Below are positions 11,818 to 21,465 of a DNA stretch of 28,208 bases, piece after piece (position 1 is the first letter of the stretch; each line of letters begins with the position of its first letter). Below the pieces are notes generated by a model. That model did no database searches, was not told the DNA's origin, and saw only the letters and a program-made list of their open reading frames with translations. Position numbers and translations under genes: made by a program. Origin of the DNA: Phoronis australis (taxonomy: Eukaryota > Phoronida > Phoronidae); assembly GCA_002633005.1 (NCBI GenBank), contig NMRA01001085.1, forward strand, positions 30,217-58,424. The letters run 5' to 3'.

Positions 11818-12069
11818 CTATCTAACGTTGGTTTTAGTCGAGCATCGGCAGGGAAGTGGTGATTTTAGGGTGAAAAGTGCCGATTTTGCATTTTTTGCCC
11901 TTATTTTTCTTAGTTCAGCTTGGTTTCCACTGTGAGTGAAAGGGTCAAAAATACAAGAGAGTACAAAGTTCCTGTGCTCATCTATAGTGCTTGTGATGTG
12001 AAATGACTCAAATCTTTTCTTTATTTGCATGCAGCTTTTGACAGAGTAAAGAAAGGGTGAAGAGTCCAT
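11818..12069 (-). repeat. Copy 1 of a dispersed repeat, open on the minus strand
   Basis: The segment 11835-12062 aligns along its length to 20001-20215. On the minus strand both copies are open in the same frame and give related peptides. Here it reads SVKSCMQIKKRFESFHI ... DPFTHS, against SVENCVSKIKSFEPFHI ... CPFTPT in copy 2. The plus strand carries stops in copy 2. Conservation of an open frame between strongly diverged copies suggests that it was once coding, for example a transposon exon or a duplicated host exon. The family is not recognised. Confidence 0.4.
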
Positions 12070-14564
12070 TGACGTGTGTTCTGATAGGCAAATCCCTATG
12101 AGAACTGTTCAGTGCCTCCTCAACGGATAACTACGGATGCTTATTACTTGTTGGGATTACAATAGGCACTGACCACAACTCCTGGACTTCTACACGTATG
12201 ACTGGCTACTTTTGTTTGGGGGGTTAGGGAACACAGATGGGTGTCAGTGTTTCCGCTGCCTGTTCGTCACTGGCAACATTCTTTCCCAACCATTTTAAAA
12301 ACCACGGACTATTCAATCTAAATCCGTCATTAAAAATTGAAAATTGCCATCGTTTGAACGACAGAATTCGTTTAAATACAGCAGTAGAAAATAGAAATAT
12401 TACGCAGTGGAGCTGTCGCAATCGCTATTGTGTAACCTGCCCTTGTTACCTCCAAACAGAGTGATGAAATTTGAATGGGGGGAGCGCGTCATGTTCCTCT
12501 CACTGTGTCTAATGAAATAATTGACCTAGCGCCAAAATTTTGTCTGACGGCTTAACTGACCAATCAGAACTCAGCATTGTTGACACACTTTCGTCTGCGT
12601 TTCCAAGCCGCCATTTTACCCAACAATTAAACAACATGTTGTCGACTTAAGCTTATTTTACTCTATAACTCAACAAATTTTGCAATACGAATTGTGAAAC
12701 GGTGTTGCTATGGCGTGTGTAATCCCAACAGCCATTAATCAGCTCGAGAAGAATATCCCGTTACTTTTTCGGCATTCCCTAAGCCGAAAACAGATATCGA
12801 TAGATGTAACAACTGTGTCAACTCAGTGTGTACGTGGAAGGCCACACGACAGCAGCGGAATTTGGTAATGTTGCTTGATTGCTCAAAGGTGAAACCCAAA
12901 CACAATTGTTCCAAGATATGGTTATATTGCCGGCCTATCGGATTTTGACTCCGGAGTTTCACTCGTCTGGCCACCTTTGTCTCGGCACCTGCTGAATTCC
13001 AGCTCTAGTCCTACCGGTAGTCCCACTAAATTAATGTTTTTCAGGACATTTTTATTATTTTTCATGTATCTCATCCGGATGGACATCGTTTTATTTCGTA
13101 ACAAAAGTGAGGTACATTTCTTGTTATTCATATACCCATAAGCTGGTGTTCATCTGAACTTCCCTCCAAATTTGACAGATTCGATGGGCACTGGATTACT
13201 GAACCCCAAGCCTTGTTCGAGCTGCTGCCACAAAAAATAAACAGTTGAATTACATTTTGTTGAGAACCTCTAGTTTACACTTCGCCTGTATAGTTAGGGA
13301 AAACTCATTTTCTAGTTGTTCAAACATGATTCTTGGATTTATGAAGCTTTAAAAAAGAATTTGAATTATTTTTGTTCTTAAAATAGCCATTTTTTTGCTG
13401 TTATAACAGACCTGTCATCTCATCTCTTGTAACCGTACTACAGGTTAGTGATCATGCTACGTTTAAAACAAATTGAAACCTACCCTTATGCAATGAAAAT
13501 AAAAAATGTGAAGCTTTTAAGAAGGTAAACCTAACTCAAATGCCTTAATAGTGAAATTACGCCCAATTCCATGCATTAATTTGACTTGGGCACAGCCTTA
13601 GACCTGCTTGTCTAGGACAAGATGACCTGAGTTTTTTAAACAAAATATTTCGCTCGAAGATTAGAAAAGCATAAACAGTGCTATCGACTCAACCTACTTT
13701 AGTCGGGGAATCCCATCTGGTGACCTACTTTTCATTTGGCGATATTTAGTAGACGGCAGAATAAAAAATATCGGTGAATCTTCACTGATTTTGTCAAAAT
13801 ATCCTGAAATCTATGGCATCGTACGACTAAGGTTACACACGCAGCCGCAGAACATATCCCATCAGTTGCCTTGTCATTTGTTAGGTGAACGTGAACCATG
13901 TGGGTTCTTGATCTTCGGATTTTCACTGGCTTCGAAATACATTTCATCGAACACTTATTTTTTCATCGTCGCAATTACAAATTCTCACATCATGAACCTA
14001 TGATTCTCAGCTGACAGAAAAGCATCGCGTGTTGTCTGTGTCGAAGCGTTTTTGGATAGTCCAAAAGCACTCATCGATTGCCTCATTAACGATTTAGCGA
14101 CGGTGTAGGCCTATTTGTCTCCGACATGTTGTTTGTTTGTCGGGTGCTCCGTCAATTTTTTGAACGATGTTTTGGAAAACAGCTTTTTTAAAAATCTATA
14201 TTACAATGTGCATGCTGGCAGTAAAAAATGAAGAAATTTCGTAAAACCCATTTTCTCGATACACGTGAACGGTTTGGAATATAGCCTTCCCTTTTATTTT
14301 GATATACAATACCGGTGTCCCTGTGTGCGTGTCAAGCAATAGATGGTCATTTTGTACAGGTGATAGTTAATGATATCTGAGTCTCAAGAGAACGAGTTTT
14401 CAATCAACAAGCAAAAATAAAACTTTTGTGTACTTGAACAGGATCTTAGTTTGCTGAGAGTAGATTAAATTTGTTTTGTCCGAACCCTGGGAAATTAAGG
14501 CTTATATACCAAGATCCATTACGAACACTGATTTTGTCCTTGCAGTGGTTTGCCGCCTCAAGCG
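12070..14564. other. Long stretch with only weak signals
   Basis: CCAATCA (12560-12566) and GCCGCCATTTTA (12607-12618, YY1-like in reverse) form a promoter-like pair. No exon, RNA or mobile element can be delimited in the rest. Overlapping opposite-strand open frames at 12.2-12.5 kb and 13.7-14.0 kb show no recognisable content. Confidence 0.45.
12560..12618. promoter_or_regulatory. CCAAT box plus YY1-like site
   Basis: GACCAATCAG is followed about 45 bases later by GCCGCCATTTTA. The same pairing, in the other orientation, occurs at 18623-18670. On the minus strand the YY1-like word contains ATGGCGGC opening a 16-codon frame. Function is inferred only from motifs. Confidence 0.3.
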
Positions 14565-14566
14565 AT

Positions 14567-14625
14567 GCAGGTGCACACACGCACGAACGGACGTACACAC
14601 GCACACACTCACGCAATATATGCAT
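14567..14625 (+). repeat. Degenerate (CA)n-rich tract
   Basis: ACAC/GCAC/CGAA words dominate from the first CACAC to the CATACA near 14627. It is an interrupted dinucleotide repeat. Confidence 0.7.
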
Positions 14626-14815
14626 ACACTTATATTATCCATAATGCCTTGGTTGAGCTGAGGCATTACCAACTTCCAAGCCCAAGACAGTCTCTCATTG
14701 ACTCCTTTGGAATTGCTATGGCGTCAGCATGTTCATTTTTGGTTGATTCATTTCGCAGAAACTAGTGAAGTTCCAAAAACAAGTTCAAAACTCGCATGGT
14801 GACCCGGTGAGTTCC

Positions 14816-15231
14816 GGGAATTTCCCAAAATAGGCCCATTGGCGGATATTCGGAAGACCTTCCAAAAACGTCAAATGAAACCGAATATGCATCCTGGTGT
14901 ATTTTTGAAAAAGGGGGTGGCGCGTATTTTTAGAAACTGTCATTAAAACTGTCCTTATGCTAATAGGTTGGTTACCAACAAAGCCACACAATTTCTCCGA
15001 GTCGTGAACTGGTAGTAATTTGAGTAAAATTGCGAACCCAAATTTGTGTTACTAAGTAAGCAAAATTTTATACACATCAAAATATATTACAAACGCATTT
15101 CAGAACAATCCATCATATTTTCAAAACATGCAAATAGTTACCGAAAATAAGTCTATGGGCGTATTTTTGACACATTTTCCGAAAATACGCCCACGGGCGT
15201 ATTTTTGCTTGGGCCTATTTTCGAAATCCCC
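14816..15231. mobile_element. Inverted-repeat element (MITE-like), 416 bp
   Basis: The left end GGGAATTTCCCAAAATAGGCCC (14816-14836) is matched by the inverted right end GGGCCTATTTTCGAAATCCC (15211-15230). Inside, the word CGTATTTTTG or a close variant recurs at about 14901, 14926, 15161 and 15199, and its inverse AAAATACGCCC occurs at about 15183, so the right part can fold into nested hairpins. No clear target-site duplication or coding capacity was found. The superfamily is not assigned. Confidence 0.55.
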
Positions 15232-15505
15232 TGTACATTACGTCATTGCATTGTCTGTGGAAACTGTGGCATTCAGTCTCAACTTGTCTTTTAGTCATTT
15301 TATTTAAAATCAATATAAATGGGCACTTTCTGTGTGTGCTTTAAACTGAAATAACATTGAAATGTACCTGATATGCTGATAGTGGCATCCACACCAGATA
15401 CATGTATTCCTGGTGATGGCGTTGTCATTTGACGCGCTACCCTGATTACTCATGTGAGGGCGCTGCGAAGGTTTTTTGCTTGCGTTCACATCACATACCT
15501 GGCCA

Positions 15506-16168
15506 TTTAAGAGGCCTGGAACGCAAAAAGACAGAATAAATTGGTGGTTTTCTGCCACTGAAACAGAATTCAACCTGTTAGCCACATATTTTTACGGTTT
15601 GTTCGTAAAAAATTTGAGTTTCTGCTTACATCAAAGCATTTCTCAAGTTAGTTTCAAAAAAAAAAACGATTTGTCAACTGCTCTCCACTTAGTCGACTTT
15701 TCCCACAAGGCAAACCATGTCCCCTTATTTGATATGGCAAGACAAAGACGTAGCACAATTCCCTTATATGAAAAATGTGACCTTTGACCTTTGATACAAA
15801 CAAAACAATGGCGACTTAAAGGCAACCGCAAGCCGATTAAAAGAAAATTGATGCCAGTTCTAACTGTTTAAAGTTAGTTATAAAAGTATCGTAGTATTCA
15901 AATATATTCTAAAATGCACTTGGAATTCCTTTTTTAGAAAATTGCTTGTGCTGTCGACCTGCAGATTCGGAGTGCAATCGGATATGATAATCTGCCGTTA
16001 ATGTACAACTTATCAGTCAGTTGTTTGTCGAATGACTGTGAGCGCATGCGCTCCTTTATCGTAATTGGGAGGGAGATTAGAAATTCTGTGTTGACAACAG
16101 GGTTTTTTCTCTGCGCGTATTTCAGATGTCGTGAATTTTGTGAGCTTTTGCGTTCCATGCCTCTTTAA
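15506..16168. mobile_element. TTAA-flanked non-autonomous DNA transposon (T2/Kolobok-like)
   Basis: The 18-bp ends GAGGCCTGGAACGCAAAA (15511-15528) and its inverse TTTTGCGTTCCATGCCTC (16146-16163) differ at one base. Each is bordered by TTTAA (15506-15510 and 16164-16168), consistent with a TTAA target duplication. T2/Kolobok and piggyBac elements use TTAA, and the TTAAAG-G-rich end favours T2/Kolobok. There is no transposase frame inside. A perfect nuclear-receptor DR1 word lies within it at 15778. Confidence 0.6.
15778..15790 (-). promoter_or_regulatory. Perfect DR1 nuclear-receptor element
   Basis: TGACCTTTGACCT is the exact reverse complement of AGGTCAAAGGTCA, the DR1 consensus bound by HNF4/RXR/COUP-type receptors. 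It lies inside the transposon, so if it is active, it arrived with the element. Occupancy is unknown. Confidence 0.45.
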
Positions 16169-16180
16169 GGAGGCATGGAA
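16153..16180. repeat. Perfect palindrome at a transposon end
   Basis: TTCCATGCCTC (16153-16163) is followed after TTTAAG by its exact inverse GAGGCATGGAA (16170-16180). The left arm is the terminus of the 15506-16168 element. The right arm is an outward-facing second copy of the same terminus. Confidence 0.8.
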
Positions 16181-16460
16181 GAACTGTGTTTAACGAACTT
16201 TCTCTGAAAAATGAATGCTTGTCAACCACGTATTCTTAATCAAATACCTAGTGATGATGTCAGTTTGGTCTTCAATAACAGTATTATAGTTCCAACTCTC
16301 ACCACCAAACAACGCTAATAAATTCAGAAGTGTGCTTCAATTTTGCATTTCAGTTGAAAGATTTTATTATTTAATGCAACCCATTGAAATATTCTTTGCA
16401 CTATTACAGCTTATATGCATGTAATTTGAATGATTTTCATGTGTTTCTATTCCATGCCCA

Positions 16461-16570
16461 TGGCCATGCCCCCTAAAATTCTCTTAGATTACATTTGGCA
16501 GTTCAGGGGCCAAATCCTGGCTAATACTCTGCCCTATCCCCACTAACTCGAAATCCTAGATCCGCCCCTG
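16461..16570. mobile_element. Partial copy of the hAT-like MITE
   Basis: From GGCCATGCC to CTAGATCCGCCCCTG this segment aligns to the element at 25808-26113 with its internal insertion removed; both share TAAAATTCTC and ATTTGGCAG. The left terminus is missing, so the copy is truncated. Confidence 0.65.
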
Positions 16571-17008
16571 ATCACTGTCACCTACTGCTTTTTGCCACCC
16601 CGATTTGGTTACTGTGCACAACCTCGGACGTGTCTGTTTTCTAAAAAAATTACATTTTTCGCGAAATCGTCGAAGCTGAATTTTGGCTATTTTTGCTGTA
16701 GTCCCCGACATCTGTTTTGTTGTCAATTGGCGTAATTGCTTCCTGTTTCATATATGCAGCCTGAAGCTATATGAAATCGTCTTTCTTGCTAGCCGAATCG
16801 TATTTGACCAAACAATCAAGCTCAAGCACTCAGGACCACGGTTCGCGGTCCTGTAAACTCACAAACATGGCACCGCACACATCACGCGCCCAAAACGCTG
16901 CTCAATGGCTCCCAAGACTACGGGCCTGACTCAGCCAGTCCCCCAGCCTTGTTTACAGATACCACACTATAAACCCGTCATTACGTAACAAACAGACCTC
17001 TTGCCATT
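16571..17008. other. Anonymous stretch with two hairpins
   Basis: Stem TTTCATATA / TATATGAAA at 16746-16776 (13-base loop) and stem CAGGACC / GGTCCTG at 16831-16853 (9-base loop). No gene is recognisable. Confidence 0.5.
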
Positions 17009-17126
17009 ATGAAACTAGTCTAAAGTCTTCTGTAGTCAAATTAGGCGGTGGGCCAGAATTTGTAGGGATGAAACTAGTCTAAAGTCTTCTGTAGTCAAAT
17101 TAGGCGGTGGGCCAGAATTTGTAGGG
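17009..17126. repeat. Perfect 59-bp tandem duplication
   Basis: 17009-17067 and 17068-17126 are identical, each running from ATGAAACTAG to TTTGTAGGG. The unit forms the outer part of the left arm of the larger inverted-repeat element. The right arm has only one diverged copy, so the duplication happened after insertion. Confidence 0.95.
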
Positions 17127-17536
17127 CTTCTAGAAAATGTTTTTTTGTGAGTACTTTAGGGGGGGGGGCAATTTTATTTTGGTGTTTTTTTAATTCATTT
17201 ACTAGAGTGTTTTCAAAATCTAAAAAGTTCCCACATATAAAGTTGCACATTTTAAAGAAATTTGAGTTTGAAGTTACATTATAACCACCCTAGAGCTTAG
17301 AGAACTTTTATTTGTAAAAACAACAGCTTTTGCTACCTTTGTTTGTAAAACAAGCAATATGGTCCCATCAATGTCATTGTATTGAACAATAATACACTCC
17401 CATTACATATTTTACTATTGTAGACTAATAGTAAACAGTGAAATTTAAAAAAATGTAAAGTGAAACCTAGTGGCAAAAATTTTTGACTTAAAGTGCTTAA
17501 AATCACACCCACAGTGTAACGCCATACGATTATCCC

Positions 17537-17757
17537 CATGCGCGCACCCAGCCTTCAATGTGGGGGGAGGGGGCACGAATTTCTGTCGATGTGGACCTTT
17601 TGCTGACAAAGTATCGGCAGGACTAAAAAAACTGGGTACTACCTTCAAAACTGTAAACTGTGCTGCGTCTTTTTAGTGGACTTTTGCCTCGTTTTCTCGG
17701 ATTTTTTGTTTCTCTGAGGCGGACCTTTTTGCCCACTTCGCCCTGGGTGCGCGCATG
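17537..17757. mobile_element. MITE family A copy 1 (15-bp TIR, 5-bp TSD)
   Basis: CATGCGCGCACCCAG (17537-17551) and its perfect inverse CTGGGTGCGCGCATG (17743-17757) are bordered by ATCCC on both sides (17532-17536 and 17758-17762). The interior read on the minus strand contains GGTCCGCCTCAG, GAAACAAAAAATCCGAG and GGCAAAAGTCCAC, which match copy 2 at 23256. A 5-bp target duplication is typical of a subset of hAT-like elements. It is non-autonomous. Confidence 0.75.
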
Positions 17758-18559
17758 ATCCCTTGGCTCAAGCAGTGTCGATGTGGCAACTGAACAAGGG
17801 AGTGTTCGAAAAACAGGATTGCAGGAGTATTTGTTTAAACTGGGAACAAATGAAAACATTAACGGCCTCCTCAGACGCATCACTCTACCCCTTATTTCTA
17901 TTTTACTTAGAGGAACATGACCTATGTTTTAACCAGTGTGATGCATAATTTGCCGAAAAGCATCCGGCATATGGAGTACCTATGGTATGATCACCGTCTC
18001 TACTGGGTCAGCGGTATTGTCTAAGGCCTAGGCAGCCAAGGGGCTGAACAAGTTAAAAAAACAACTGGTGATAATACTGAAACACAATTGGAAACACCAA
18101 GATGTATCTTTCAAAAACACATACCTGTTTTTCAAAGCTATGAAGTTGTTACTTCTTTCTCTTTCTTGAAATGTGGTCCATAATATACTTTTCCTGCTAA
18201 CAAATAATGCACTCATGTTTCAGAATGTTCCTATCTTGTTCAGGTTAATTGGGTGTTTCAGATTGACTTTCTTGGGAAATTTTGGGTAACATCTGTATCA
18301 CTTTCAGCAACTTCATGTTAGTACTACTGCAGGTGTCTTGAAACGCTGTTATGCCTTTCTAGTCTGTGCCCTTTCAATTTTTGATCTGACACTCGGTCTT
18401 CTACCCCAGTATACTGTATAGGCTATACCAGGACATGCAGCTGTTTTCTGCACAAACGTTTGTGACACCTCTTCTTCTTTTTGATCTACTGATCTACAGA
18501 TTTCCACAGTCCATCAGCTTTCGTCAGGAAGCTTCTCTAAGCTTCTTCAGGCTGTGGCA

Positions 18560-18670
18560 TCACAATTTTGCGCTGTTTGATAAGCCTTTAATTATACAGG
18601 CACCACAATCCATGGGAGCTGCCATGTTGAAGTAACTAAGCACAACAATACAATCTGGCTCTCTGATTGG
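18560..18670 (-). promoter_or_regulatory. Minus-strand CCAAT box with start-like ATGGCAGC
   Basis: On the minus strand CCAATCAG (18670-18663) precedes AACATGGCAGC (start at 18625) by about 40 bases. The ATG opens 21 codons reading MAAPMDCGACIIKGLSNSAK. This resembles a TATA-less promoter with the start codon near the cap site, as seen in many animal genes. No downstream exon was identified. Confidence 0.25.
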
Positions 18671-18930
18671 TCAATTTAATAGAAAAGCGCCACGAAGTGG
18701 CAGGAATGTGCATAATATTTTGTGCAACAAAACACCTTTTTTCAAAAAATGTGCAAGTGTAGACGTGGGAACTTTTTGGAATTTGATTAATAGATATATT
18801 ATCTGGCCACATAGAAAAAACTAGGTTGCCCCCCAAAGTACTCACAAGGATGAAGGCTATGAGATCTGGCCCACCGACTAAATTGGATTCAAGGCTTCGA
18901 AGGAACTAACACCTCGTCATTGCTAGAGAG

Positions 18931-18991
18931 TAGGCTCTACAAGTTGACTCGCCACGGCGCTTACGCGCCGAGCATTTAGGCTCTACAAATT
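18931..18991. repeat. 46-bp-period direct repeat enclosing a GC hairpin
   Basis: TAGGCTCTACAARTT occurs at 18931-18945 and 18977-18991. Between them lies a perfect stem CGGCGC-TTAC-GCGCCG (18955-18970). Confidence 0.7.
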
Positions 18992-19329
18992 ACGAACTCA
19001 TGCATAGGCTAACAATGCTCTGATCCGTGAGCTCAGACTATCATAGTTAAACGTTATCTGTGTCTCGATTTGAATAGACCACCAGGGGCTCAAGCAGAAC
19101 TGCAAGTTGCCATTGATTCCTTCTCAGGTAAAAGCCCCATTAAGTAGGCATTTTTGAAAATCATTATTTCAGTTCATGTTTTGGGTGGTACCCTTCAATG
19201 TTTGGTTCTCTGGTGGGTTACGTTCTTAAATAATGATAAAACCACGTTCATGGATTGCTCCAGCGAGGAGTTAAGCCGCCTCTAGACGGAACCTTTGTGC
19301 AAATTTAAAACAAAACATTGTTGAGCTGC
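18992..19329. other. Anonymous spacer
   Basis: Nothing is recognised between the GC hairpin unit and the CAG tract. Confidence 0.5.
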
Positions 19330-19371
19330 AGCAGGAGCAGTGGCAGTTGCAGTAACAGTAGCAGTAGCAGT

Positions 19372-19439
<68 letters not shown>

Positions 19440-19648
19440 CAGCAGCAGTAGCAGCAGCAGTAGCAGCAGCAGAAGCAGCAGCAGAAGCAGCAGCAGAAGC
19501 AGAAGCAGCAGAAGCAGCAGCAGCAGCAGTAGCGGAGCAGTAGCAGCAGCAGCAGCAGCAGCAGAAGCAGCAGAAGCAGCAGCAGCAGCAGTAGCAGAGC
19601 AGCAGCAGGGCAGTAGCAGTAACAGTAGGTGTTGCAGTAGCAGTAGTA
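19330..19648. repeat. (CAG)n/(CTG)n trinucleotide tract with interruptions
   Basis: The tract has about 320 bases of CAG with TAG, GAG and AAG variants. The core 19374-19436 is 21 uninterrupted CAG units. Because interruptions are mostly single-base changes, long frames stay open: poly-Ser and poly-Ala frames on the plus strand, and poly-Leu in the 143-codon minus frame 19305-19736. The CAG/poly-Gln frame is closed by TAG triplets. The open frames are a by-product of the repeat and are not supported as genes. Confidence 0.95.
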
Positions 19649-19928
19649 AAAAGATTAGGTAAAGGTTATCGAGAATAGTTACACACAAAGCAGTTAGGAA
19701 TAGTATGCTCAAGTTCATAACTTTCAAAACAAACATTCTTAAAGCAATTTATGACAGAAGATAACGTATGAGTTGATTTTTTAGAAACACGAAACAGGAA
19801 GGTCATTATGAGGTAAGGCATTGCGAATTGAATCTTCTGCAAATGATTTAGTAGAGCAAAGAGTGTGTAGATATAGTTGACTAGTGTAATCTTCATGAAC
19901 AGACTCACGGGTTATTAAATTGAACGTG

Positions 19929-20215
19929 TTAAAAATGAAGGTAGGTAATTATGAATATATTTGTAGAAAAAATTGACAATAGCAACAACACTGTTGCATC
20001 GTCTGGCATTGGTAGGGAAGTGGTGGTCTTGGACTGAAAACTGTCAGTTTTGCGCTTGATGTCACTTTTCCGGAGTCTGAGTTTCACTTCGGTCGGAGTG
20101 AACGGGCAAAAACTCTGAGAAATAATGTAGTTTGTGTGGTCATGCTTAGGGCTTTTGATGTGAAATGGCTCAAAGCTTTTTATTTTGCTCACACAGTTTT
20201 CGACAGAGTGAAATA
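19929..20215 (-). repeat. Copy 2 of the dispersed repeat, open on the minus strand
   Basis: This is the better-preserved sister of 11818-12069. The minus-strand peptide contains SVENCVSKIKSFEPFHI, then CPFTPTEVKLRLRKSDIKRK and TTTSLPMPDDAT. No ATG sits at a plausible start, and upstream in frame there is a TGA at about 20255. An AG and a GT lie near the edges but none is decisive. It could be an exon or a decayed transposon ORF. No family is recognised. Confidence 0.4.
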
Positions 20216-21465
20216 AAGATAAGTAACAACAAATACTGCCTGGTCTGCCAGGAAACTCTCAGTAGAAACTATACGTTGGCTCCACATGTTACAGGCGTGG
20301 TACACAAAGCTCCCGTTTCCAGGTTGCACTGTTTACAAGTTGAGGACGAAACGGTTAGGCAATGGAAACATTTTTGATCATGTTGAGTCAATAAGGATTA
20401 AACTCTTTTCTCAAATATTTGCTATAAATTTTCTCTGAGTTAAAAAAGCAAAGGCGCGCTGGCAACGAAAATAACAGTTTTAATATCGCAGACCCCATGC
20501 ATCAATATCATAATAAATTTTTAAACAAGCGAAACCCCTTGGAGACAGCAACGCAAACTTTTTCATGGGTGCCTTTGTAATTACCTTCTGTTAACCATTT
20601 CGGTATGGAGTCAGTCAAATTTGCTGGGGATTTGTCGGGCTTTCCCTGACCATTTGACCTAACACATATTTTGACTTTTATAAGAGCTGTGTGGAAACAC
20701 AATGGATTATTTCAGAAGTGTATTCGACGGTGTAAAGTTCAGAATGTTTGAATAGTATGTGCAGAGCAAGGTGGTTGTAAAATGGACGCCGAAGTAACGA
20801 TTGTTAATTTGTGCGAGATTGTTTTAATTACTGCGATAAGTACATGTAACTAAAAGAAGGGAGCGTCGAACATTTGCAGACACTCACCAAGTCAATGTGA
20901 GTGTCTTTGGATTACATGTATGTTATCAACGTACAATTAGTGCACTTGCAGCAATTCAAGTAATTTGCCCTTTAGACGTGTCAATCAAGCTGATAATTTT
21001 AGCCTACATGTATCTGGTAGCGGGAACAACTAAGTTAGTCATTTTTGTTCTGCAAACATTAGTTGCGAGCGATTATCATTGGCCAAGCGCGACACAAGTG
21101 ATAACCAAGGACCCGTTCAAAGGAAATTGACAAATCTTAAGTTTCAGTCAATTTTAAGATAGAACTTTAAGTTGTTTCCAGTCCGTTTCAAGAAAGAGAT
21201 CTGTTGGTTTGACCTAAGTTTTCGATTGAAGTTTTGTCTGAATTTTAACTGTTTTAACGGATGTGGAAATTTCGGAGTTCTGAAGTTGAGACAAATCTTG
21301 GATTTGAGTCAAAAAAGAACTCGAGTCAGTTTCTGGGAACATGCCCTATATCTGTCACCAATGCAACGGTATCTTTACTACGTGTGGCCTACATGTAACT
21401 GCTTTGTCAGAACTACCCTCTCATGTAACTCCGGTGTGAGAGGAGCGTTGATGCGAACTGCGAAG
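20216..21465. other. Anonymous stretch with a 10-bp hairpin
   Basis: The perfect stem AGACACTCAC / GTGAGTGTCT (20878-20906, 9-base loop) is the clearest feature. A 64-codon minus frame (20508-20702) and a plus frame (20165-20377) with a CxxC...H...H spacing exist but cannot be supported as genes. Confidence 0.4.

Larger units (their letters stand above)
17009..18908. mobile_element. Element with long diverged inverted arms (~1.9 kb)
   Basis: The left arm (about 17070-17265) matches the reverse complement of about 18735-18902. Shared words in order are GGTGGGCCAGA, TTGTGAGTACTTT followed by a G-run, AAAAAGTTCCCAC and TTGCACATTTT. Arm identity is moderate, so the copy is old. No transposase frame is seen between the arms. 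The interior carries the MITE at 17537-17757 and a promoter-like CCAAT/ATGGCAGC pair on the minus strand. The exact outer ends and target duplication could not be fixed. Confidence 0.55.

Noticed and set aside
19305-19736. 143-codon poly-leucine frame (minus) and 114-codon poly-serine frame (plus)
   Set aside because: Both are direct consequences of the interrupted CAG repeat; nothing outside the repeat supports a gene.
20225-20300. CxxC-x12-H-x5-H spacing in a plus-strand frame (KYCLVCQETL...)
   Set aside because: The spacing fits a C2H2 or BED-type finger, but the conserved aromatic and leucine positions are missing and the frame has no neighbours of the kind; probably chance.
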